A stretch of DNA of 10,126 nt from JBKJZO01 sp046715235. GTDB lineage: Bacteria; Actinomycetota; Actinomycetes; BP-191. Below, in pieces: positions 1-7,577 of the stretch; position 1 is the stretch's first letter, and each line of letters starts with the position of its first letter. Position numbers and translations under genes: made by a program. The notes under the pieces were generated by a model, which had not been told where the DNA came from, made no database searches, and was given only the letters and a program-made list of their open reading frames with translations. Location of the stretch: positions 1 through 10,126 of the forward strand of contig JBKJZO010000157.1 in the NCBI GenBank assembly GCA_046715235.1, written 5' to 3'.

Positions 1-1272
<1,272 letters not shown>

Positions 1273-1273
1273 T

Positions 1274-1297
1274 GCCAGTAGCAAGGCAGGCTACGGC
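1274..1297. terminator. Hairpin between convergent genes, possible bidirectional terminator
   Basis: GCC-A-GTAGC (1274-1282) pairs with GCTACGGC (1290-1297): an 8-bp stem with one bulged A and a 7-base loop. It starts one base after the TAA of the deacetylase gene and covers the TAG (1293-1291) of the convergent minus-strand gene, the usual place for a shared terminator. No run of T follows on either strand, so it is not a classical intrinsic terminator; many actinobacterial terminators lack the U-tract. Confidence 0.45.
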
Positions 1298-4137
1298 TCA
1301 GGGAGCTGGGCCGATTGGCGCAGAGCCCTCTCCCGTCGCGCGATCTGCGACGGGACGTGTGGCTGCATCGGACGGATCGCGTCGAGGGTCTCGCGCACGA
1401 TGGCACCGTCGTCGCGCGTCCCGCCTATGTGGCCGTCAACTTCGATGACAAGTGAATCCAGGCTGAGTTCGGGCATGCCCGAGGCGGCAAGGACCGCACA
1501 CGCGCTGATCCACGGTCGCCGCCAAGTGTCCTCGAGGTCCTCGGCGATGTCGCGCACGATGTCCTCCGGGGTTGCCGAAGCCATCGGGTGCAGCCGTGAC
1601 AGGACGCGAAGTCGGGCATCAGTCGTGAGTCCGGGGTCGAGCAGCGCAAGTGCCCCGCGGTCGGTGCCCGCCAGGGTGACGTCAAGCCATTCCATGGCGA
1701 GGGCGTGGAGTCGGGTGTCGTTCTGGGCGAGCTGGAACGCGACGCGGTGCATACCTTCCCCGTGACGCAGCGCCAGCCCGGCGAGGACGCGATGGCGTTG
1801 GAGGTCGAGTTCGTCACGCAACGCGGCGCGAAGCGACTCGGCCGCAAGCACGGCGTCCAGCGACTGGAGCGCCCGCAGGACGAGCGTCGTGTGCCGGAGG
1901 TCGACCTCGACGATGTCGGTTGCAGCCTGGTGGACCGAGGCATGGGTCGCGACATCGACTGTTGTAGGCACCGTCGCTCGAGATGGAGCAAGCGCGACTA
2001 GTGCGCGCATGACGGAAAGCCCGAGATCGCGGTCGCGGTGCGCGAGATGGCGGAGGAGAACTGCCGCTGCGTCGGGCCCACCAATGACCCGGCACACCCG
2101 CGTCAAGCGTTCGTGTGCTCGACGTCCGACTGCGATCCGGCCGCTCAGGCCGTCGTCGATGAGAGACAGCGCGTGGCTTCCCCCTTGGGAGAGCGCGTCA
2201 ATCGCGGCGCCGGCCGTGTGCCGATCCTCAAGCCGGTGGACGACACTCACGAGCAGGTGCGCATCGATCGGACACCGCACTGCGTTGAGAGCGGCGTTGA
2301 CGACATGGTGGTCGGCATCCCCGATGAGCAGCGAGAGTGGGCGCCGATCGATCGAACTCGTCGGATCGCAGGCGCCGAGTATGCGGGCGGCGAGGATCCG
2401 CTCAGCTGGCATCGCTGAGCCGGCCAGGGAGGCGATCCGGACGTCAGCCTCCGCACGCGCAGGAGCGTCGCCGATCCGGCTCATTGCGATCGCAGCCGCC
2501 AGCTGCACGTCATCATCGGAGTCCGATACATGACCACTTATCGCGCGAACGTCATCAGCGCCGCCGAGTAACCCGAGGGTACGAACGCTGGCTGCCCGAA
2601 CCGCGGGATCCCAGTCGTCCAGGCCCTGCCGTGCGGCAGCCGCGGCACGCACTGGCTCGAGGCTGCTGAGCCTTTCGAGGGCGTCCACCCGGACGCTTGC
2701 TCGCCCCGTCAGCGCCAGCTGTTCGAGCCGCTTCGAAAGGTCAGGGGACCGGGCGATCTGGAGCGTGTCCAGAGCGAGCCGGACGTCGCGGTCATCGCCA
2801 CTGTCGAGCAGGCGCTCGACGACGGCGATGGCGGCTTCCCCATCGATCTCGAGTTCGACCGGGTCGAGCTCCCGGTGCCTGAGATTGTCGAGCAGGTTGA
2901 CGCGGTAGTCCCGATAGACGAACCAGGCCACCACGATCCACGCCACGAGTACGGCGCTCGTCAGCAGCGGCAGCGCCGGTCCGTCCGTGCCGACGGTCGC
3001 GCGAACCGCTATCAGCACGAGACCGCTCACGCCGATGGCCATCGGTACGGCAAGCCCCTCGACGGTGGCTTGCGCGGCCAGGCGTTGCCGGGCAGGCACA
3101 GCCTGGTACGCCGCTCCGACCGACGTGCGCGTCGACGCATCGCCGAGCACCAGGTCGCTCACCCTGGTGGCGACGATCAACACGAACACGACTGTTGCCC
3201 CCGACCCCTGAAAGGCAGCTGCGGCGAGCGTCGCCGAAACCAACGCAAAGACCACGACCGGGTTCGCGCTGAGTCCATATTTGAGCCCGAAGCGGCGTAG
3301 CAGCACGCCCGCAACGAACATCAGAAAGAGGATGTCGGCGGTGTACGTGATGGCCAGGAAGCGACCCAGGAACGTCGCAAGTTGTTCCGCGTCGGCGTAC
3401 CGCTGACTCGCTCGGTCGTAAACGAGGAAGTCGAGCCACTGGCTTTCCACTGCGGAGAGCATCTGGTAGAGCACGAGCAGGACGACGAAGCGATTGGACA
3501 GCAGCGATCGCAACGTCGGTCGGTCCGCATGGTCGTCGGAGTCGACGGTCGATAACTCACGGGGAAACATGCGTCGCGTCACGACGACCACCACGAGCAA
3601 CAACACGACGACGCCCGCGGCGGCGGCCAGCAGGTGGTCGGCGCTACCGAACACTGCCAGCAGAGGAGCGCCGGCGAGACCACCCGTCACGAAACCCAAG
3701 GCAAATCCCGCGATGACACGCGGGTACAGCGATTTGATTAGTCGGACGTCGAGAAGTGCGCCCGCCTGCCCGACCAGGAACACGAAGCCAACCGGCACGA
3801 GTATGGGCAGCAGCACGAGCAATGCGAACGAAACCCAGATGGCGCCGAGCTTCCACAACAGCAGCCAGCACGCGAGTATCGCGACCGCCAGAACGGTGAG
3901 CAATCGTATGGCGACTGCCGTCAACGCGCGACGCCGCAACGCCCGGGTCAGGAGCGTGGTGGCGGCTGCGCCGGCAGCTGCGGCTCCGATGTACGTCACC
4001 GGGAGTGGTCCTGAGCCGTACGCCTCGAGGAAAATCGCGTTCGCAGAAATAGCGATCAAGGCGATGATCACACCTAGCGCGAAACCCTGAATCGCAAGCA
4101 GCAAGATCCGCTGAGTGGAACCGCCGGTCCTTTTCAT
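1291..4137 (-). CDS. NTT-like (ATP/ADP carrier family) membrane transporter with C-terminal HEAT-type repeat tail
   Basis: A 948-residue protein if started at ATG 4137, which overlaps the TGA of the upstream CNBD gene as ATGA (4137-4134). The open frame runs 76 codons further up, but that part is the antisense-like Arg-rich shadow of the CNBD gene. Residues 10-410 hold about 12 hydrophobic segments in the pattern of the Npt1/Npt2 nucleotide transporter family: FLEAYGSGPLP after helix 1, RLIKSLYPRVIAGFALG in the middle, YADAEQLATFLGRF, and RRFGLKYGLSANP. Residues about 425-930 are soluble and alpha-helical, with repeated pieces such as DPAVRAASVRTLGLLG and DDDVQLAAAIAMSRIG, as in HEAT repeats. 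Family members exchange or import nucleotides; those with HEAT tails in free-living bacteria mostly have no known cargo. The HEAT tail is a likely docking surface for the coupled CNBD protein. No clear Shine-Dalgarno precedes the ATG, fitting translational coupling. Transporter fold and HEAT tail are well supported; nucleotide as cargo is inference. Confidence 0.85.
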   Translation of the reverse strand: MKRTGGSTQRILLLAIQGFALGVIIALIAISANAIFLEAYGSGPLPVTYIGAAAAGAAATTLLTRALRRRALTAVAIRLLTVLAVAILACWLLLWKLGAIWVSFALLVLLPILVPVGFVFLVGQAGALLDVRLIKSLYPRVIAGFALGFVTGGLAGAPLLAVFGSADHLLAAAAGVVVLLLVVVVVTRRMFPRELSTVDSDDHADRPTLRSLLSNRFVVLLVLYQMLSAVESQWLDFLVYDRASQRYADAEQLATFLGRFLAITYTADILFLMFVAGVLLRRFGLKYGLSANPVVVFALVSATLAAAAFQGSGATVVFVLIVATRVSDLVLGDASTRTSVGAAYQAVPARQRLAAQATVEGLAVPMAIGVSGLVLIAVRATVGTDGPALPLLTSAVLVAWIVVAWFVYRDYRVNLLDNLRHRELDPVELEIDGEAAIAVVERLLDSGDDRDVRLALDTLQIARSPDLSKRLEQLALTGRASVRVDALERLSSLEPVRAAAAARQGLDDWDPAVRAASVRTLGLLGGADDVRAISGHVSDSDDDVQLAAAIAMSRIGDAPARAEADVRIASLAGSAMPAERILAARILGACDPTSSIDRRPLSLLIGDADHHVVNAALNAVRCPIDAHLLVSVVHRLEDRHTAGAAIDALSQGGSHALSLIDDGLSGRIAVGRRAHERLTRVCRVIGGPDAAAVLLRHLAHRDRDLGLSVMRALVALAPSRATVPTTVDVATHASVHQAATDIVEVDLRHTTLVLRALQSLDAVLAAESLRAALRDELDLQRHRVLAGLALRHGEGMHRVAFQLAQNDTRLHALAMEWLDVTLAGTDRGALALLDPGLTTDARLRVLSRLHPMASATPEDIVRDIAEDLEDTWRRPWISACAVLAASGMPELSLDSLVIEVDGHIGGTRDDGAIVRETLDAIRPMQPHVPSQIARRERALRQSAQLPEP

Positions 4138-4589
4138 GACCGCGCCCGATCGGCGACTTCGGCCTCCTCGTCGGCGAGCTTGCGCAACTGCAGCACGAGC
4201 GCCGTGATGACGCTTCGGGCAATCTTCGGGCGGTCCTCGAGCAGTTCTTCGAACGGTCCACGCCGCAAACGCAATAGCAGCGACGGTTCGACCGCAGTCA
4301 CGGACGCTGAGCGTGCGGCCGGCGCCAGCACGGCAAGCTCGCCGACAACGTCCCCCGGGCCGCACTCCGTCAGTGTGCGTTCGCCGATATGCGCGCGAAC
4401 CCGGCCCTCCGCAACGATAAACAGCCAGTCTTCGACCGCGCCGCGCTCGATGACAGCGTCGCCGGCCGCGACGTGCAGTTCCTCGAGCAGTCTCGCGACA
4501 GCGACCAGCGTGTGCCCGGGCACCGCGCTCAAGATCCTCACCCGCTGCAGGACAGCGACCCGCTCGATGGTCAGCAGCTCATCAACCAT
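4134..4589 (-). CDS. Stand-alone cyclic-nucleotide-binding domain protein
   Basis: A 151-residue protein from ATG 4589. An upstream in-frame TTG at 4631 (165 residues) and GTG at 4595 are alternatives. I chose the ATG because MVDELLTIERVAVLQ is a usual CNBD opening and nothing upstream of the TTG resembles a ribosome site. The whole protein is one CRP/PKA-type CNBD: a beta roll (residues about 30-110) with a phosphate-binding cassette at 82-97, GELAVL with Glu84 and ARSASV with Arg93, the residues that contact ribose and cyclic phosphate in known domains. A C-terminal helix (about 112-148) is rich in charged residues. No DNA-binding helix-turn-helix follows, so it is not a CRP-type regulator. 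Its 4-base overlap with the NTT/HEAT transporter gene argues for a regulatory subunit of that transporter made in matched amounts. Ligand binding is likely from the motif; whether cAMP, cGMP or another nucleotide is bound is open. Confidence 0.88.
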   Translation of the reverse strand: MVDELLTIERVAVLQRVRILSAVPGHTLVAVARLLEELHVAAGDAVIERGAVEDWLFIVAEGRVRAHIGERTLTECGPGDVVGELAVLAPAARSASVTAVEPSLLLRLRRGPFEELLEDRPKIARSVITALVLQLRKLADEEAEVADRARS

Positions 4590-4794
4590 GGGCACGAGCG
4601 CTTGTGAAATGCCCCAGGCACGGTGGGGCAACAGCTACGCAACTGTGAAGCTGTGGTGGACCGGGGGAGAGTGATGTACGTCGCGGGAGATGATCGAACT
4701 GCGTCGGCCGCTGCGCCATCTCGTCTCCGAGAGAGAAAGGAGTTTGCAGTCTCGCACATGGCCAGGCGGACGGAACACACAGCCGTTCCCGCTG
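4590..4794. other. 205-base gap between the two minus-strand gene pairs
   Basis: This stretch separates the stop of the MFS-CNBD gene (TGA 4797-4795) from the ATG of the CNBD gene. I see no convincing promoter, terminator or RNA gene. A weak 5-bp inverted repeat (GGAAC/GTTCC, about 4771-4788) lies just after the MFS gene. Two small open frames cross the gap, one on each strand, neither with convincing protein-like composition. The gap is long for an actinobacterial operon, so the lower gene pair may have its own promoter here. Confidence 0.5.
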
Positions 4795-6486
4795 TCACGT
4801 CTCCACAAACGCCGCCGCCTGTGTCGGGTGGGTCGTAGCAAGTCGGCCAGCCATGCCCTGCAGGAGGAGCTGAGACGGGGTGCCCACGTTGAGGGCCGCA
4901 AGGAACGTTGAGCCCTCGATCCGCCAGAGCACGCTCTCGTCAATGGCACGCACGGTCGCAGTGCGCGGAATGTGCTTGATCAGGCCGATCTCGCCGAAGT
5001 ACGCCGGCGCCTCCATGAAGCGGATGTGCTGCGGGCCGCTACTGCGTTCGCCTTCGGACACGACCTCGACCTGACCGGACACCAGCACGTAGAGAGCGTC
5101 GGCCTGGGCGCCTTCGCTGATGACCACGGTTCCCGGTTCGACAACCGACTCGGTAGCAGCGATGGCGAGTCGTTCGATCACGGGACGCGGAGCGGCCGCG
5201 AAGATGCGCAGCGCTTCCAGTACCGCCATCCGCGGCGCGAATTCGGCTGCTCGATCGCTGGCAGAGCGGTCGATCGCCGCTAGGCGCGGATAGACGAGCA
5301 CAACGATGACCGGGACAACGAAGGCAGCGACGAGCAGTGTGCGGTCGAGGCCCAGGCCGCTCAGCAGGAAAGGGGTGACCAGCGACCCGATAGCGAGGCC
5401 GAAAAGGGCGAGCGCCCAGAGCACCCCGAACACGCGCGAGATGAGCTCAGGAGCTAGCGAGCGCTGCAGCGCTGTAATAACGAGTACGTCGACGACGAGC
5501 GTTGCGGCACCGCGCACCACTTCGATGCCGAATGCCGCGGATGGCGAATCCACGACGACGAGAAGTGCCGTCGGGGCGGCGTACGCGATCATGCCCACGG
5601 CCAGGACTACCGATAGCCGCGGCAACGCCGCCAGCCGATTGACGAAGCAGGACGCGATGATGCCGCCGATGCCGAGTGCCACGATCAGGTATCCGTAGCC
5701 GGTTGCCCCGGTGCCGAGCTTGTCCTTGCTCAGGAAAATGAACAGGACGGTGTCGACGCCGTACAGCGCTGTGGTGAGAACCGTGAATCCCACCAAGATC
5801 GCCGCGCTCAGCGACCCGGTGATGGCTCGTACTCCGACCATTGCCTGCCGCATCGGTCCACCCGCGCCGAGGATGTCCGTCGGAGTACTGCGTGCCTTCA
5901 TTCTGCTGACGAGGAGCGCGGACAGCGCGAACGTGAGTGCGTCGAGCGCCATGACGATCGAGGGGTTGCCGAGCATCAGGACAAGAGCTCCCACGGCCGG
6001 GCCCACGAAGACCGCCAGCTTGGTGATGGTCGCGGTGGTCGCGTTACCTGCCGCGACGTTGTCCTCGCCGAGCAACTGCGGAACCATCGCGGCGGTGGCC
6101 GGGTCGTAGACGCTACCGAGGGCGGAATTCAGCCCGGCCATCGCGATGACCAGGGCCGGGGCGCCATGCAACGCCGTCGCCACCGCCATCGCCGCCATGA
6201 CCACGGCGCGGAGCACGTCGGCCGTCACCATCAGCCGAACCCGCTCGCGCCGTTCGGCGACGACCCCTGCGTACAGGCTCGCGACGAATCGGGGAACCAT
6301 CCGGCCGATCGTCACCGCGGCGACCCATCCCGCCGAGTGCGTTGCGTCGTAGACGTACACGGTGAGCGCGACGTAGTACGCCCAGTGAGCGATGCTCGAT
6401 TGAGCCTGCGCGGCCGCGAGCAGCCGGAAGTCGCGATGGCCGAGAGCCTGCCGGTACGGGCCGCTGGTTCGTGGCACGTGGGTCAC
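4795..6486 (-). CDS. MFS transporter (EntS-like) with C-terminal cyclic-nucleotide-binding domain
   Basis: A 563-residue protein from GTG 6486, which overlaps the TGA of the hydrolase gene as GTGA (6486-6483). A further GTG at 6477 is possible, and the open frame extends to 6522. Residues about 15-400 form a 12-helix major facilitator of the MFS_3/enterobactin-exporter type: the RDFRLLAAAQ opening, the loop-2/3 region AGVVAERRERVR, FVGPAVGALVL, and LDALTFALSALLV. Members are mostly proton-driven exporters of siderophores or drugs. Residues about 423-540 are a CNBD on the cytosolic side, with a complete phosphate-binding cassette: YFGEIGLI (Glu499) and PRTATVRA (Arg508). The fusion suggests that transport is switched by a bound cyclic nucleotide. 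Coupling to the hydrolase gene and proximity to a second CNBD/transporter pair support a shared signal. Exporter type and cargo cannot be told from sequence; domain calls are firm. Confidence 0.92.
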   Translation of the reverse strand: MTHVPRTSGPYRQALGHRDFRLLAAAQAQSSIAHWAYYVALTVYVYDATHSAGWVAAVTIGRMVPRFVASLYAGVVAERRERVRLMVTADVLRAVVMAAMAVATALHGAPALVIAMAGLNSALGSVYDPATAAMVPQLLGEDNVAAGNATTATITKLAVFVGPAVGALVLMLGNPSIVMALDALTFALSALLVSRMKARSTPTDILGAGGPMRQAMVGVRAITGSLSAAILVGFTVLTTALYGVDTVLFIFLSKDKLGTGATGYGYLIVALGIGGIIASCFVNRLAALPRLSVVLAVGMIAYAAPTALLVVVDSPSAAFGIEVVRGAATLVVDVLVITALQRSLAPELISRVFGVLWALALFGLAIGSLVTPFLLSGLGLDRTLLVAAFVVPVIVVLVYPRLAAIDRSASDRAAEFAPRMAVLEALRIFAAAPRPVIERLAIAATESVVEPGTVVISEGAQADALYVLVSGQVEVVSEGERSSGPQHIRFMEAPAYFGEIGLIKHIPRTATVRAIDESVLWRIEGSTFLAALNVGTPSQLLLQGMAGRLATTHPTQAAAFVET

Positions 6487-7334
6487 CGTCCCGCTGCTGC
6501 GGGCAGCGTGACGGTGGTGCACTCGGCGGCCGCGGCCACCGGCAACCGCCCAGTGGGTAGCTCGGCGACGATCGCGTCGATCGCGTCGTCGGTTCTGTCC
6601 GGTGCATGGTGGTAGAGCAGCAGTTGCCGCGCACCGGCCGTCTCGGCCAGCGCCGCCGCAAATTCGACGGCGGCGTGGCCGAGATGCCCGACGGCCGGGA
6701 ATTCCGACTTCCGGAACTGCGCGTCGTGTATCAGCAGGTCAACGTCAGCAGCGAGATCCAGTGCTGCTTGGTGATACTCACCAACTCCGTCGGGACCCGC
6801 ACCGGCTCGGAGCGGGTCGTGGTCCGACAGGTAGGCGAGGGTCGCCGTCCCGTCGTCGATTCGAAAGCCGAAGGTCTGACCACCCTTGTGGGGTATCTCG
6901 CGGACGAGCACCCGGAATCCCTCGAGTTCGTAGCGCCCCTCCTCGAGGCGTCGAAAGGTCCAGCCAGCGCCGAGTTCCCGCGGTCCGATCGGGAAGTGGG
7001 GCGGAGACATCCCGCGGCTGAGCACCTCGATCGGGTCATTGTCCGCGGCGGGGAGCATGACGTCGATTCGGCTGCCCGGCCGGTCGCCGGCGGCGAAGAA
7101 AGGCAATCCGTGCGTGTGATCCCAGTGCAAGTGGCCGAGCAGAATGGTGCCTCGAAACGGCTCGGTTCCCAGGAGTGGAGTGAGCCTGCGGAGCCCGGTT
7201 CCGGCGTCCAGCACCAGGCTGGGTAGCTGACCGTCGTGTGCCAAGGCGACACAGGATGTGTGGCCGCCGTATCGAACGAACTCGCGGCCTGGAGCAGAAG
7301 TCGATCCGCGCACGCCGCAGAAGTGGACTTGCAT
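6483..7334 (-). CDS. Metallo-beta-lactamase-fold hydrolase, possible phosphodiesterase (PhnP/COG1235-like)
   Basis: A 283-residue protein from ATG 7334; GGAGGGA at 7347-7341 sits 6 bases upstream and fixes the start. The open frame extends to 7451, but an adjacent GTG at 7340 touches the ribosome site and can be excluded. The N-terminus MQVHFCGVRGSTSAPG and RYGGHTSC are the signature opening of the PhnP/COG1235 group. The metal site is complete: HLHWDH (H68, H70, D72, H73), H149 in PHKGG, D171 in LSDHD, and a late HH (242-243). H203-D204 and H220 are further candidates. It should be a cytosolic two-metal hydrolase; the fold contains tRNA-processing nucleases, cyclic phosphodiesterases (PhnP, class II cAMP phosphodiesterases) and others. 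Its stop overlaps the start of an MFS-CNBD gene, and another CNBD lies downstream, so a phosphodiesterase acting on a cyclic nucleotide is an attractive but unproven role. It is the first gene of the minus-strand block. Confidence 0.87.
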   Translation of the reverse strand: MQVHFCGVRGSTSAPGREFVRYGGHTSCVALAHDGQLPSLVLDAGTGLRRLTPLLGTEPFRGTILLGHLHWDHTHGLPFFAAGDRPGSRIDVMLPAADNDPIEVLSRGMSPPHFPIGPRELGAGWTFRRLEEGRYELEGFRVLVREIPHKGGQTFGFRIDDGTATLAYLSDHDPLRAGAGPDGVGEYHQAALDLAADVDLLIHDAQFRKSEFPAVGHLGHAAVEFAAALAETAGARQLLLYHHAPDRTDDAIDAIVAELPTGRLPVAAAAECTTVTLPAAAGR

Positions 7335-7340
7335 GCGCAC

Positions 7341-7347
7341 TCCCTCC
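7341..7347 (-). promoter_or_regulatory. Ribosome binding site of the metallo-beta-lactamase-fold gene
   Basis: GGAGGGA on the minus strand, with 6 bases before ATG 7334. It is the strongest Shine-Dalgarno match seen in the minus-strand block and decides the start of that gene against the in-frame GTG at 7340 and the longer reading frame. A strong site on the first gene, with overlap-coupled starts later, is usual operon organisation. Confidence 0.8.
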
Positions 7348-7358
7348 AGGAAAGCCAA

Positions 7359-7387
7359 AAGATGGCACAACAATCGCGGGGCGTCAC
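7359..7387 (-). promoter_or_regulatory. Weak candidate promoter for the minus-strand transport block
   Basis: On the minus strand GTGACG (7387-7382; 4 of 6 to TTGACA) and CATCTT (7364-7359; keeps the key A and final T of a -10 box) are spaced by exactly 17 bases. Transcription would start near 7352, leaving a short leader that contains the GGAGGGA ribosome site. The -10 match is only 3 of 6, so this is a plausible guess. Confidence 0.28.
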
Positions 7388-7566
7388 ACACTCTCGCGCC
7401 GCGGTTTCGGCCGGGCTGGCGCGCGATTCTTGATCGTGTCGTCTGGTGCACAGTGTGACTCGAGTGACGCGCGGTGCCGCGATTCGGACAACTCCAGTTG
7501 TTTTCAACAGTGTGTTCCGTGCACCCGTCGGGTTGTCGCTACTCTCTCCCCCTGGCGTGGCCGCGT

Positions 7567-7573
7567 GGGGGGA
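7567..7573 (+). promoter_or_regulatory. Ribosome binding site of tadA
   Basis: GGGGGGA followed by 4 bases (CCAA) and GTG 7578. It supports this GTG as the start of tadA rather than the in-frame upstream GTG codons (for example 7557 or 7446), which would add a stretch that does not look like the family's N-terminus. Confidence 0.65.
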
Positions 7574-7577
7574 CCAA

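Larger units (their letters stand above)
7335..7577. promoter_or_regulatory. Divergent intergenic region between the transport block and tad genes
   Basis: The 243 bases between two outward-facing genes must hold both promoters unless longer leaders are used. For tadA, TACTCT at 7540-7545 fits the actinobacterial TAnnnT -10 pattern and would give a leader of about 25 bases, but no good -35 lies 16-18 bases upstream. The region also carries a perfect palindrome ACTCGAGT (7458-7465) that overlaps a CRP-like half-site TGTGA (7454-7458), and the short inverted repeat GTTG-TTTT-CAAC. None is strong enough to call an operator. Confidence 0.4.

Noticed and set aside
4138..4365. 76-codon N-terminal extension of the NTT/HEAT gene
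   Set aside because: It overlaps the CNBD gene in another frame, is Arg/Ala-rich without structure, and the ATG 4137 with its ATGA overlap begins a normal transporter N-terminus.
4771..4788. GGAAC/GTTCC inverted repeat after the MFS-CNBD gene as a terminator
   Set aside because: Only a 5-bp stem, with no T-run on the minus strand.
4674..4838. Plus-strand 54-codon frame with a GGGGGAGA site before ATG 4674
   Set aside because: It is antisense to the end of the MFS-CNBD gene, has no recognisable features, and G-rich ribosome-like sites are common by chance in such DNA.
1291..7334. Possible horizontal transfer of the minus-strand block from base composition
   Set aside because: Hand counts of third-position GC over about 45 codons gave roughly 67% (NTT/HEAT), 69% (MBL), 84% (CNBD), 84% (MFS) and 84% (tadC). 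The lower values are not consistent across the block, and the samples are small.
7497..7508. GTTG-TTTT-CAAC inverted repeat as an operator
   Set aside because: The arms are only 4 bp and do not extend; too likely by chance.
7446..7577. 44-codon upstream extension of tadA
   Set aside because: No ribosome site before GTG 7446; the added residues do not resemble the family; GTG 7578 has GGGGGGA at a fitting distance and the extension would use up most of the divergent promoter region.
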